From Cyclaneusma minus (lineage: Eukaryota > Ascomycota > Leotiomycetes > Marthamycetales > Marthamycetaceae): a stretch of 64,000 bases of DNA. The DNA lies in assembly GCA_037179335.1 (NCBI GenBank), contig JAKZHN010000040.1, forward strand, positions 278,169 to 342,168, given 5' to 3'. A model generated the notes under the pieces. It was not told the DNA's origin and searched no databases. It worked only from the letters and a program-made list of their open reading frames with translations. The number at the start of each line of letters is the position of its first letter. Within the stretch, counting starts at the first letter, position 1. Below, piece by piece: positions 11,325 to 21,702 of the stretch. The translations under genes were made by a program, and so were the position numbers.

Positions 11325-11967
11325 GGTGATTGATTGGAAGTGACGCGAAAGAACTGAGGTCTGAGAGCAGGATATTGGAAAGCTGTCAGAGGTAGTACGA
11401 CTTGTAATAGTACGAAATCCAAAAACAAATTTAGAGACGCTGGAATGACAAGATAGGCCTTCCGAAGATCCGAGATGCTGGACTCGAGGTTTGCAGAAGA
11501 GGGAACGAGAGAAGGAAAACATTGCAGCCAACTCGACATATATAGAGATGATAAATGACCCCGGCGGCCGCTGGTCACATAATTTACGCACGCGTCACGC
11601 CATCCGGACTCAGGAGTTACCACTTGGTGTTGGACTTTACCTTTTGGACCCTTGGTGATAGTGGGGGCCAGTGGACCGCGGGCTATGGTGGAAAGAGGGG
11701 AGCGGAGGAGGCTCCGACGAGGGCAGAGGATCAATGTTTGTCCGTGCCGCCTCCGCGCTCGTATCTGACTCGTATCCTCGGTCACGGCTGAGCGCGTCAA
11801 AGACACACAGCTGCATCGCCTGCAAGCAATTGGACGGCAGGCTCAACTGGACAGGGAAGCAACCAACAGCAAACCATCGAACTCACTTATGATCCAACAC
11901 TCAGCCCTGAAGCGATGATACAGCCCCACTGCCGGATATCACCTGTGCCAACTCTTGGTCTCTCGCA
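11325..11967. promoter_or_regulatory. Divergent intergenic region, FMO / telomere-type OB protein
   Basis: About 640 bases between divergent genes, partly covered by the possible N-terminal extension of the FMO (to 11591). I see no other gene and no clear motif. Confidence 0.35.
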
Positions 11968-14900
11968 ATGGCAGACTCAACTTCACAAAACCCACCAATC
12001 TTGACCTCCGCCATGAAGCTCCCCATTGCACAACTCAATCCGGACCTACCCTCACCCGCTTCGACCTGTGTTGCCGCCGTCGTGTCATTGATCTGGCCTT
12101 ACAGTTCCGTGAAAGGCTCCTTGACCATCCTACTCGCCGAGCCAGATTATCGCCTTCGTCGAGCCAACGGCCAAGTACGCGTGCAGTTCTCGGGATCAAG
12201 CGCAAAGGCTGTCGCACAGTCCGGGATCGGCAGCGGCGATGAAGTCATCTTGAGCTTGGATGGTGCAGAATGGGCGAGGGACGAGACGTCGGCTCGTACG
12301 CCGGGAAGCAGCATCGCATGGGAGTTGAGGTTCCGTGAGAAGTTGTCCGTTCAAATCCGCCGAGGAGGAACTACAGACGCCCAAACCCTCGAAGTCGATC
12401 ATCCAGAACCACAGCCGAATGCAGAGTCACCCCCGACGCCAGATTTATCAACTTTTCTGTCCGAAGTTGACCCAGTTGGTGCCACGCCGGCTCCAGTGAG
12501 ACCAAGCTTGGTTCAGGAAGAAGATGGTGGGGAGTGGCAGTCACCTGCTTTTATTAAACGCGCCCGGACTTCTTATGGATCTCTGTTCGACGATGGATAC
12601 GATATATTCACGGAAGAAGGAAAGGCAAAGAAGAGGCGGAAATTGAATCGACCAAGTGCGGCTTGGAGATATGCCAGCGTATCACCAAGCCCGGAACCTG
12701 AAGAAGAGGTCGTAGAGGAGCCAAGGGTCATGATGGATTCTGGGTGCCAGACGATGGGACTTGAAGGCGACGAGGATACAGAGATCCTTGCCATCATCCC
12801 GGGCGATCTTGGATTTGGCAGAAGTATGACTCAGATGCAGGGGCGAGAGATTAGACCCGAGAATGATATACAAGACTCTACTATGGATTTCGAGGAAGCC
12901 ACGAACTCTTTGCCGCCACCTCCACAACTGCTAATACCGCCATCATCACCTCGCCTGGGACCAATCCCATCTGACGCACTGCCGCTTGTTTCGCCCCTGG
13001 TTGATTCTCAGCAGAGTGCGCTTGGCGACTATCTCGACAAGGGCGATTCCGAAGCTCAAAATGGACTATCAGATTCTAGCACAGCTGAGCATTCTGCGGC
13101 TATGAAGCCCAGCGAGTACACCCGCGTCGCTGATGCCGACAACGAAAACTCGGCAGCCCCTGAAGCCGAGATGACTGGGCAACCGGAAACACTTGCGCTT
13201 GAAGGGCAGGTCCAAGTCATGAATGGCGGACGCCTGACTCCTGAGACCCAAGATGAAGAGTTGCAGATTGGAAATGACTTCAGTCGTTCGATGTCTCCGC
13301 ATGGCGCTCAGGCACAACTAGTCTCATATCCGGATTTGGCATCTGATAACCGTGCGGATGCCGAGGTCTCAGGTCCTGATTATAACCAGCCTCGTCAAAG
13401 CGAAGACGCCGAAGTGCACAATGATTCAAAGTCTGGCACTAGCTACGAACAGGCGGCTGATGGTGACTCAGTACGAGAATCTGGTGAGCCCCAAGACCAG
13501 ATGCAGGTGGATAGTCAAAAGGATCCCGAGGATGAGGAAGAAGAGTTGGAAGAAGCCGTCCCCAATGCGCTGAACAGAGGTGACCTCTCAACGCAACATC
13601 CTGTTGAAGAGGCCGAAGGAGAGGATGACGAGGACAACGGTGATCACATCATGGGCGACGAACAACGCCCACAGTCTATCTCCGGTGATGATCTTCAGCA
13701 AGATATACAAGATGAGGTTGAAGAAGATGAATTAGTTGCCGGCCGCTCTCAACTGGACAATGAGTATGATGAAGACGAGATGGAAGAGGACCAGGAAAAT
13801 CAGGAACCTCGAGACCGGGTGGACGAAAACCAGGAAACCCAAGATCCTGGAGATGGCGAGTTGATCGACGATGTGGATGAGGATGAGGAGAATGAAGACC
13901 CGGAGAGGAACGATGACCTGATCCAGCGACACGAGTATCGAAGCGGACATGTTGCTGGATTTGAACACACGCCTCTTGGGGTTGAAGCTGAGGAAGAGGA
14001 GTATTATGACGAAGAAGAAGAGGAAGATTTCTACGATGACGAGGCACGAGAGCAAATACTTTACGATGATGAGGAAGGAGAAGACGCGCTCTACGAAGAC
14101 GAGGAGGAGGAGGAAGAACTTTACGATGATGAAGGTGATGAAGAAGACGAGCCGATGTTGTATCGTCACGAACCTCAGCCTCCGGCCCAGGGAACCAAGG
14201 CTGCACCGGTCTTCATTGATCTCTTGTCTTCAGACGACGAGGACGAGGCGCCTACAAAAGAAGCACCTGCTCAGGAAGCACCTGTTCAAGATTCACCCGC
14301 CTCAAATGCTCAAGAGGAAGATGCCGCAAGCCCCGAAGCGCCGACTGCATCCCCCAGGGCCATCATCTCGTACGATGGATTCCCCGGGACACTCGGGGAC
14401 GATGATACCAGAGATGATGCCGATGAAGCGCTCGACCATGCAGATGACGCGACAGCCCAAGTGGGTGGGCGCGAGGAGGACGAAGCACTCGATTCTGCCG
14501 GCGAGGCTGCAGCTGAGCAGGGAGGATACGAGGACGAGGACATGTCTGCGGATGATGGTGGCCGTGCGAATGCGGTCGCCGAGGGAGGTACCGAGCCCCT
14601 TCAATCGGCGAGTGGCCCCCCTGCGAATCATGATGAAGTCGACGAAGACGCAGGCGCAGACGCAGACGAAGACAAAATTGCCGAGCCCGCAAGCGATGAA
14701 TTTGTACGTCGCGAGCTTCCAAAATATCCGGACGGAAATGAAGCTGGGGATCTCTTGGAAGAGCATGGCTCTGAAGGAAAGGAGGCTGAAGCTCATTCTG
14801 AGGAAGAGGCGTCTCAACAGTTGGAAACCCAGGTATTCCATCATAATAATTATTCAGACGACTCTGGTCCCGGCGAGTTTGAGGGCTGGGATGCCGAGTC

Positions 14901-16905
14901 CGAGGATAGAAATGAGGCAGGCGATGAAGCGATGCAAAAAATCGCCAACGATGATGATGCATCTGCCGAGATTGCAAACCAGATGGCCATGTCGTCACCA
15001 GCCCGCGAGCCAGAAGTGGATGATGATGTGCAAATGGCCGAGATCGGAGAAGAGCATGATAACCAAATGGCTGAGGATGCAGTCCAAAAATCACAAGGGG
15101 TGGAGAAAGAGCAAGACGAACGGATATCCAGGGAAGAGGGTGTAGATGACGAGAAAGTAGATGAAAAGCGAGCGTCCCCAGAACCGACTTCTTTGGAGCG
15201 TCCCGACGACGAGACTTCGCAGCGTGACCAAAGTGAAGATTCAAACGCCGTGATTCTCGAGCTATCTTCACCGCAAGCTGAAGACGATGGTGCACAGCAG
15301 ACTGTAGAGGATGCTATCCAGGAGACTGAGATCAGCACTTCGGAACGGGCTGAAATCACTGCTTCACGGCAGGCTGAAGAGAATACGCACACTGAGAGGC
15401 CCTCTAGCATGGGATTGGATGGCGCCGATGATGGCGCCGATGATGACTGGCAAATGGTGGATCATCAAAGTGAACAGCACTCGCCTCCAAAAGACCTCAC
15501 CTGGTCACCTCAGAATGGGATCAAGTTCGGTAATACGATCATCAATGTTCCTAAGGAACTTGCCGCACAAAGAGCCACTGCGAGCAACGCACAACTTCCT
15601 ACCCCTGACGCTACTCAAGCCGCGAGCTTCATGATTAGCCAGGAAATATCGCAGTCACAGGTCACGGAAGAGGAATCCACTCAAGTTGTCGAGACCATCG
15701 AGGAAAAGACTATCATTGAGGTGATGGGCATGTCAGATGTGGCCATGCAGGAGGAGACGACCCTGGAAGAATCAATCCAGGAAGACTTGATCCAGGAAGA
15801 AGTGATCCAGGAAGAAGTGATCCAGGAAGAAGTGATCCAGCAAGAGACGATCCAGCAAGAGACAAACCAGGAAGAGACCAACCAGGAAGAGATGGTCCAG
15901 GAAGATAAGGCTGAGGAAGATATCATCCAAGAAGAGACCACCACTGTCACATCAGTGGTTGAGAAAACGATGGAGCGACCAGTCACCCCTCCCGCGCGAT
16001 CTACACGCTCCATGACAAAAGCCAAAGCAGCTTCTGAGGCACCTACCACTCCGGAACGCCCTCGAAGTTCCCACCAAGACTCGCCTGGGAGCTTCAAGTC
16101 CGCTGGCACACATCTCTCTCCACACCCACCCACCGGCAGCTCCGCTCACATGCAGGACATCGATAACATCTCGTTCGCCAGCTTCCAAGATTCGCCGCAG
16201 CCTGACGTTTCTTCAGTCTCAGCGACAGCATCTCAAGCAGTATCTCGAGAGTCTCCCGCGCCGCCAACTGCGCCACCACGGACCCCCCCTACACCAGGCG
16301 TACGCAATGTCCTGAAACGCATCATTAATACACCTCTCGCCACATTCACGCCTCTCCGAAGTCTAAAGTTCCTCCTCAACCAACCCGCAGGCGACTTCCT
16401 AGCCATCGTCGCATCCGCCCCTACAGCCCCTACCCGAGCAAAAGGACCTCGTCACTACCAGATGAGCTTCAACGTAGTCGATGGTAGCAATGCAACCCCT
16501 AAGCCAGTGGAAGTGAATGTCTACCGACCACATATCGAAGCTCTTCCGCACGTCTCCGAAGGCGATGGTATTCTGCTCCGCGGCTTCCAAGTCCAGTCAC
16601 TAAAAGGTCGCGGTTTTGGCCTCAAGAGTGGGACGGATGCGAGCGCCTGGGCGGTGTTCAAGAGGAAGGGACATGTGGAGGATCGCGAAGTGGGTGATGG
16701 AGATGTAGAGGTCGAGTCCGTCGAGATCAGGGGACCCCACGTGGAGTGGGGTGCCGCGGAGAAGAAGCATGTGGAGATTTTGTGGGGATGGTATGATGCG
16801 CTGACTGATAACGAGAGGGAGAAGATTCGAAGGGAGAATGAGAGGTTTGAGGGGGTGAGGAGAGAGAATGAGGGTGGGAAGGGGAAGAAGGGTGGCAGAG
16901 CTTAG
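11968..16905 (+). CDS. Large acidic protein with C-terminal Telo_bind (POT1/Cdc13-type) OB domain
   Basis: A single exon of 1645 residues. The C-terminal part (about 1447-1610, from NVLKRIINTPLATFTPL to VFKRKG) matches, by eye, the telomeric single-strand DNA-binding POT1/Cdc13 OB-fold found in fungal proteins annotated as Cdc13-like. Residues about 30-105 also look like a small beta-rich OB-type domain (GSLTILLAEPDYRLRR, GDEVILSL). Between them lies about 1300 residues of disordered, D/E-rich sequence. It includes a SUMO-interaction-like VFIDLLSSDDEDE near 745 and a pentapeptide repeat (VIQEE and variants) at about 1269-1320. A short basic tail closes the protein. Role inferred: telomere end protection or replication in the nucleus. 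The long minus-strand frames opposite are composition shadows. Confidence 0.75.
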   Translation: MADSTSQNPPILTSAMKLPIAQLNPDLPSPASTCVAAVVSLIWPYSSVKGSLTILLAEPDYRLRRANGQVRVQFSGSSAKAVAQSGIGSGDEVILSLDGAEWARDETSARTPGSSIAWELRFREKLSVQIRRGGTTDAQTLEVDHPEPQPNAESPPTPDLSTFLSEVDPVGATPAPVRPSLVQEEDGGEWQSPAFIKRARTSYGSLFDDGYDIFTEEGKAKKRRKLNRPSAAWRYASVSPSPEPEEEVVEEPRVMMDSGCQTMGLEGDEDTEILAIIPGDLGFGRSMTQMQGREIRPENDIQDSTMDFEEATNSLPPPPQLLIPPSSPRLGPIPSDALPLVSPLVDSQQSALGDYLDKGDSEAQNGLSDSSTAEHSAAMKPSEYTRVADADNENSAAPEAEMTGQPETLALEGQVQVMNGGRLTPETQDEELQIGNDFSRSMSPHGAQAQLVSYPDLASDNRADAEVSGPDYNQPRQSEDAEVHNDSKSGTSYEQAADGDSVRESGEPQDQMQVDSQKDPEDEEEELEEAVPNALNRGDLSTQHPVEEAEGEDDEDNGDHIMGDEQRPQSISGDDLQQDIQDEVEEDELVAGRSQLDNEYDEDEMEEDQENQEPRDRVDENQETQDPGDGELIDDVDEDEENEDPERNDDLIQRHEYRSGHVAGFEHTPLGVEAEEEEYYDEEEEEDFYDDEAREQILYDDEEGEDALYEDEEEEEELYDDEGDEEDEPMLYRHEPQPPAQGTKAAPVFIDLLSSDDEDEAPTKEAPAQEAPVQDSPASNAQEEDAASPEAPTASPRAIISYDGFPGTLGDDDTRDDADEALDHADDATAQVGGREEDEALDSAGEAAAEQGGYEDEDMSADDGGRANAVAEGGTEPLQSASGPPANHDEVDEDAGADADEDKIAEPASDEFVRRELPKYPDGNEAGDLLEEHGSEGKEAEAHSEEEASQQLETQVFHHNNYSDDSGPGEFEGWDAESEDRNEAGDEAMQKIANDDDASAEIANQMAMSSPAREPEVDDDVQMAEIGEEHDNQMAEDAVQKSQGVEKEQDERISREEGVDDEKVDEKRASPEPTSLERPDDETSQRDQSEDSNAVILELSSPQAEDDGAQQTVEDAIQETEISTSERAEITASRQAEENTHTERPSSMGLDGADDGADDDWQMVDHQSEQHSPPKDLTWSPQNGIKFGNTIINVPKELAAQRATASNAQLPTPDATQAASFMISQEISQSQVTEEESTQVVETIEEKTIIEVMGMSDVAMQEETTLEESIQEDLIQEEVIQEEVIQEEVIQQETIQQETNQEETNQEEMVQEDKAEEDIIQEETTTVTSVVEKTMERPVTPPARSTRSMTKAKAASEAPTTPERPRSSHQDSPGSFKSAGTHLSPHPPTGSSAHMQDIDNISFASFQDSPQPDVSSVSATASQAVSRESPAPPTAPPRTPPTPGVRNVLKRIINTPLATFTPLRSLKFLLNQPAGDFLAIVASAPTAPTRAKGPRHYQMSFNVVDGSNATPKPVEVNVYRPHIEALPHVSEGDGILLRGFQVQSLKGRGFGLKSGTDASAWAVFKRKGHVEDREVGDGDVEVESVEIRGPHVEWGAAEKKHVEILWGWYDALTDNEREKIRRENERFEGVRRENEGGKGKKGGRA
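15770..15940 (+). repeat. 15-bp coding minisatellite (I-Q-E-E repeats)
   Basis: Inside the large acidic gene. Units of 15 bases like ATCCAGGAAGAAGTG are repeated about ten times, encoding IQEEV/IQQET/NQEET variants. Three adjacent units (about 15788-15835) are near identical. Confidence 0.85.
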
Positions 16906-17832
16906 CTTCCTCCTGACATGTTTTGCATGTTTCGCATGATTATCGTGGCGTTAGGACGCATGGATCAAAAGCCCAGTCTGGAGTCTTTGGTGGTTTGCTC
17001 AGCCTCTGGGCTTCAGGTCATGGCGCGATGGGGTCGTATCATAGAGCATTGCGACATTGGTAGATGCTACGTTAGTACATCAATACCTGAGTCATAGCTA
17101 AATAGAACAACTGAAATCGCGAGTTACAAGTATGCGGCCAAGTGATCTTCCGCTCTTAATTTCAGGGACTTGTGGCACGTTTTAGGAATACAAGGCATCA
17201 GGAAAAGCGCCGAAGATGAATCAAGTTGGAGTAGCTGGCCTCTAGCCTAGCTAGGGGTCAACTATAGTCTCTATCTGTCTTCAGGTCTTGACTGTCTAGA
17301 GAAAGAAGCCATCATCTGCCCGGGCTTTATCGGTCTTCGCTTTTCTCGCTCCCCTAAGTCTAACTCCCCTTTCCCCTTTTGCTTCGGCAACACCTTGCCC
17401 AGCATAGGTAACAATATGGTTCTGCAACATCTTCAACATTCAAAAAAGTTGTTGTTAGTGCAAGGGTGAGAGTGACTCAAATTCCGGCCAGTTGATTCCG
17501 TCTGAAATGAAAGCTTGAAATGGGCTTGTCCCCAAGCTTACAGTGGGAAAGAGACTCGTAGATTGCAGACCAGCTAACTTTCTGGGTATGGGATTCGAGC
17601 CACACTTCATTGAAAGTTTTCTTGCGCTATTTTTTCACGCCTGCCAACAAGTTGAAATGTCTGATGTGTGTTCGTGTGTCGTACGGAGACTGGAAATCTT
17701 GTATTCTTCCATAACTCACATTCAAGCACCGGCAGAAAGACTCTAAATGCTTTGGTTTCATCGCCTTTGGCACACAAGTATTGTACAATCCCTCGAGACA
17801 TCCGGAGCAGTGAATATGCCCGATCCTCTTTC
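16906..17832. other. Convergent intergenic region
   Basis: About 0.93 kb between two converging genes. It should hold both 3' ends. I see no gene, RNA or repeat I can support. Confidence 0.5.
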
Positions 17833-18804
17833 TCAGTTCTTCTTCTTCTTCGACTTTCCTCCTCTTCTCGAAAGCGCCCTCTTCTCGGCAGCCGCAGCCC
17901 TTCTCGCATTCCTCTTCCTCCAGGCGGTCCATCTGTCACCCGGCTTGAACAACTTGACTTTCACATTTGCCTTCTCGGCCGCACGTCCAATCTCCCAGTT
18001 GGCCTCTCTGAACATGTATCCCTTCTTCATGACCATCTTGCGTCCATTCACCTCCTTGCCCACATATTCTCTCTCGGCATTGCTCGGCTCTCTTGCCTCA
18101 ACGCCTCCCTCGGTCACTGCCCTGTCCATGACCAGATCCTGCACTGCTTCGGTCTTGACGGCGTCAATTGCTTCTTGCATCTTGACTGCATACATGCCCA
18201 AGCGTCGTTCCCGTGCCTTGTCGCGGTTCGGGGGGAGCTTCATGTCGCGCTCGAAGACGACGCCGATGTACTGGCGCTTGGGGTGGAGGTAGGGGTCTTT
18301 GTAGTATTTTACGTAGCCGTGGGCGGTTGCGTAGATGGTGTGGTCGCGGCCCATGGCGCAGTTCTCGCCGGGGAACCAATGGGTGCCCCGTTGGCGGAAG
18401 ATGATGTTTCCGGGGATGACATATTGTTCTGTCTCGCATGTCAGAATTTTGTATTGAGAGATTTGCACATCTCAGCGGCGGCAATTGAAGGCCGAAGTTG
18501 GGCGCAAGCACACAAGTAGTCCCGTCCATCAATGCCTGTCGATAGACCACAACGTACCTCCGGATTTCTTCGCTCCCAACCTCGCACCGGGCCCGTTTTT
18601 CCTCTGCGAACTCGAACCTTGGGCTTTGTGACTGGCGTATCTCTTGAAGATGGCTCCTGGAGCTGATGCAGACGTCGATGTCGAGGATGGCGATACTCGG
18701 AGCTGGGCGAAAGCCTCGGCGAGGCAACAAGCCTGTGTAGATGGAGAGCGACCGCTTGCTTGAACAGCAGCGCGCAGAGGCGGCTGCAGTCTTTGGAGCA
18801 GCAT
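17833..18804 (-). CDS. mrp7: Mitochondrial large-subunit ribosomal protein bL27m
   Basis: Component of the mitochondrial 54S large ribosomal subunit near the peptidyl-transferase centre. Two exons (18804-18558 and 18428-17833) give 280 residues. The intron goes from GTACGT to GACAG and rejoins the frame inside the L27 core. An S/A/R-rich presequence ends around residue 55. The L27 signature follows: YASHKAQGSSSQRKNGPGARLG, KKSGEQYVIPGNIIFRQRG, then GENCAMGRDHTIYATAHG. The C-terminal extension (from about residue 150) is long and basic, as in fungal Mrp7, and ends in a K-rich tail. It is divergent from the MDL1 gene with about 360 bases between starts. Confidence 0.92.
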
Positions 18805-19164
18805 GGTGGTGGGATCCCAATGCCTTCTCCAAGCTCACGCGGTCGCTGTTGGTTGCTCCGAGAAATGTCGAAGTCGAATTGAGCGGCGCGGAATAACCAC
18901 CTTGCCGGGCTTGGCGGCGATGACGGACTTCGGGCAAGAGCTTATTGGTAATGCTCTAGGAGCTCGACACTGCCAAATCTTTTTGTCGCTCGATCGCAAC
19001 ACAGCTAAACATCCGCAGGTACTGGCGCGACTGTAGGATTACTCGACCAGGATGACGAGCTTGCTTTGCCACGCGAATTCCGAGTTTCGACGGTGATACC
19101 AACGACAAGCTGCACAGCTACACGACAAAGACGACAAGACGACAAGCTCGAGCTTTAAACCACC
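18805..19164. promoter_or_regulatory. Short divergent promoter region, bL27m / MDL1
   Basis: 360 bases separate two divergent starts, both for mitochondrial proteins, so the promoters must be adjacent or shared. No specific factor site is evident to me. Confidence 0.45.
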
Positions 19165-21702
19165 ATGCAGGCCACGGCCATTCTGCGCCGCCCGGCCTGG
19201 GGAGCTTCAGTTCTCGATCTTGCAACAAAGAACGCGAAAACCTGCCCGCGAGCCTTCTATACCTCATCTTCACAACCCTCCCCTCGAAGCGCGACCGGCT
19301 CGATCAAATCAGGAGCACCTGCGCCTTGTCCAACGCATGGCGCTTTCCAACCTTCTATATCTACGAAACATGGGAGACATACCTTTCCAGCGGACTCGGG
19401 GGCAGCAGTTGGGCGAAATGCTCGTTCCGCCCCTCGACTCATCGCTGGAAGGCAAATCCCCGTATCAGGGCCATTCTCGCCCCCGAGAATAGCTCCTACG
19501 CCGTGGAGTTCTGCTGCCTCCCAACTGCGAGTTTTCACAGCCACCGCTCGCACAGCGCGAGAAGAAGCCCCAAAACCGGCCAAGGAAGAACACAAGGAAG
19601 AAGAAGATTGGAGAGAGACCGCTCGGCGGAAGGAAGAGGAGGAAGATCGCCTTGACGAAGAACAGTTTACCCGCTCAGACAAGGCCTCCAAAGCCGCGCA
19701 AGTCAATCTGAGCGCGCGACTAGGAAAAGATGGGAAAGAAGCCAAGAACAAGGCCGGCTTCGGTGAGGTCTGGCGGCTGATCAAGATTGCTAAGCCTGAA
19801 TCCAAATGGCTCGGCCTAGCTTTCGTTTTCCTGCTGGTCTCGTCCACGATTACTATGTCGATCCCCTTTTCGATTGGAAGAATCCTCGACTTGGCGACTA
19901 AAGATCCAAGCGAGGGGAACAAGCTATTTGGACTCGACATTACCCAATTCTACATTGCCTTGGCCGCCATCTTGACTTTCGGGGCTGCTGCTAACTATGG
20001 ACGCATAATTATCCTGCGGGTTGTGGGAGAACGTATCGTTGCCAGGTTGAGGTCCACCTTATACCGGAAGACATACGTGCAGAATGCGGAATTCTTTGAT
20101 GCCAACAGGGTGGGAGATTTGATCTCGAGATTGAGTTCGGATACCGTTATTGTGGGCAAGAGTATCACGCAGAACCTGTCTGATGGTTTGAGGGCGTTCG
20201 TGAGTGGAGCAGCTGGATTCGGTGCCATGGCCTGGGTCAGCTTGAAGCTCACGAGCATCCTCTGCATCATGTTTCCGCCCGTCGCCCTGGGAGCCTTTTT
20301 CTACGGCCGCGCTATCCGAAATCTGAGCAGAAAAATCCAGCGAAATCTGGGTTCTTTGACAAAGATTGCCGAAGAGCGACTTGGTAATGTGCGGACTAGC
20401 CAAGCTTTTGCTGGCGAGATACAAGAAGTCCACCGTTACAACCGTCAGGTCAAGAAGATCTTTGGTCTCGGGTTACGCGAATCAGTTATCAGTGCAACAT
20501 TCTTCAGCACCAGCGGGTTCTTGGGCAACATGACTATCCTGGCTCTTCTCTACACGGGCGGTAGTCTTGTCAAGTCCGGCGCCATCAGTATTGGAGACCT
20601 GACGTCTTTCCTGATGTACACCGCCTATGCCGGCTCCAGTCTTTTCGGACTCTCGTCCTTCTACTCTGAGCTCATGAAGGGCGTCGGAGCCGCCTCCCGT
20701 CTCTTCGAGCTTCAAGACCGCGAGCCCACCATCTCACCAACCAAAGGCATTCCTGTCAAATCCGCCCAAGGCCCCATTAAATTCTCCAACGTCTCCTTCG
20801 CCTACCCCACGCGTCCTGCCGTCTCCATCTTCAACGGGCTCGACTTTGAAATCCCCTCTGGCACTAACGTTGCCATTGTAGGCCCCTCGGGCGGTGGAAA
20901 ATCCACAATCGCTTCACTCCTCCTGCGTTTCTACAACCCCACCGAGGGAATGATTACTATCAATGGGGTAGACATCAGCAAAATGAACGCCAAGCAGCTC
21001 CGTCGCCACATTGGCATGGTGGGCCAGGAACCCGTGCTGATGTCGGGCTCAATCGCCGAGAACATTGCATACGGCAAGCCCTCAGCCACACGCGCCGAAA
21101 TCCTCGCCGCGGCTCGAAAAGCCAACTGCCAATTCATCCGGGATTTCCCAGAAGGGTTGGATACATCGGTTGGTGCTCGCGGCGCGCAGTTGTCTGGAGG
21201 GCAGAAGCAACGTATTGCAATCGCTCGCGCATTATTGAAAAACCCAGATATTCTGATACTGGATGAGGCGACAAGTGCGTTGGATGCGGAGAGCGAGACG
21301 CTGGTCAATGCAGCTTTGGAGGGGCTGCTGCGGGGACAGAACACGACGATCAGTATTGCGCATCGCCTGAGCACGATTAAGCGGAGTGATATCCTGGTGG
21401 TCTTAGGCAATGACGGCAAGGTCGCGGAAGTCGGCAGCTACAAGGAGCTGAGTGCTAACCAGGGGAGTGCATTTAGCAAGCTGATGGAGTGGCAGATGAG
21501 TGGGGGCGAGACGGAAAATCAGCCAGTCGCGCGAAACAGGCATGCGGAGGAGACGGCTAAAATTACGGAACAGGACTTGATTGAGGAGGATCTGAGTGAG
21601 GAGGAGGTGGACGGTGAGGAGGTTGACGAGGCGACGAAGGTGAGGGGTGAGAAGGAGACGGCGGGTGAGGCGGTGGCGGAGAAGACTTCGAAGAAGGACT
21701 GA
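19165..21702 (+). CDS. mdl1: Mitochondrial ABC half-transporter, MDL1/ABCB10 type
   Basis: ABCB-type half-transporter of the mitochondrial inner membrane; yeast Mdl1 exports peptides made by matrix proteolysis. Single exon, 845 residues. The first 120 residues are rich in S, R, P and A, a likely presequence. A charged linker (EEHKEEEDWRETARRKEEEED) precedes the transmembrane domain at about 205-500 (for example LGLAFVFLLVSSTITMSIP). The nucleotide-binding domain has Walker A GPSGGGKST near 573, the signature LSGGQKQR near 676, Walker B ILILDEATSALD near 697 and the H-loop IAHRL near 732. The tail after 770 is E-rich and variable. Mdl2 or another ABCB member is the alternative, but sequence order and presequence fit Mdl1. 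Confidence 0.88.
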   Translation: MQATAILRRPAWGASVLDLATKNAKTCPRAFYTSSSQPSPRSATGSIKSGAPAPCPTHGAFQPSISTKHGRHTFPADSGAAVGRNARSAPRLIAGRQIPVSGPFSPPRIAPTPWSSAASQLRVFTATARTAREEAPKPAKEEHKEEEDWRETARRKEEEEDRLDEEQFTRSDKASKAAQVNLSARLGKDGKEAKNKAGFGEVWRLIKIAKPESKWLGLAFVFLLVSSTITMSIPFSIGRILDLATKDPSEGNKLFGLDITQFYIALAAILTFGAAANYGRIIILRVVGERIVARLRSTLYRKTYVQNAEFFDANRVGDLISRLSSDTVIVGKSITQNLSDGLRAFVSGAAGFGAMAWVSLKLTSILCIMFPPVALGAFFYGRAIRNLSRKIQRNLGSLTKIAEERLGNVRTSQAFAGEIQEVHRYNRQVKKIFGLGLRESVISATFFSTSGFLGNMTILALLYTGGSLVKSGAISIGDLTSFLMYTAYAGSSLFGLSSFYSELMKGVGAASRLFELQDREPTISPTKGIPVKSAQGPIKFSNVSFAYPTRPAVSIFNGLDFEIPSGTNVAIVGPSGGGKSTIASLLLRFYNPTEGMITINGVDISKMNAKQLRRHIGMVGQEPVLMSGSIAENIAYGKPSATRAEILAAARKANCQFIRDFPEGLDTSVGARGAQLSGGQKQRIAIARALLKNPDILILDEATSALDAESETLVNAALEGLLRGQNTTISIAHRLSTIKRSDILVVLGNDGKVAEVGSYKELSANQGSAFSKLMEWQMSGGETENQPVARNRHAEETAKITEQDLIEEDLSEEEVDGEEVDEATKVRGEKETAGEAVAEKTSKKD

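Noticed and set aside
14363..15295. Long open frame (310 codons) on the minus strand opposite the large acidic gene
   Set aside because: It mirrors the D/E-rich repeats of the plus-strand gene; its composition (R, H, L, P) is a codon shadow with no domain.
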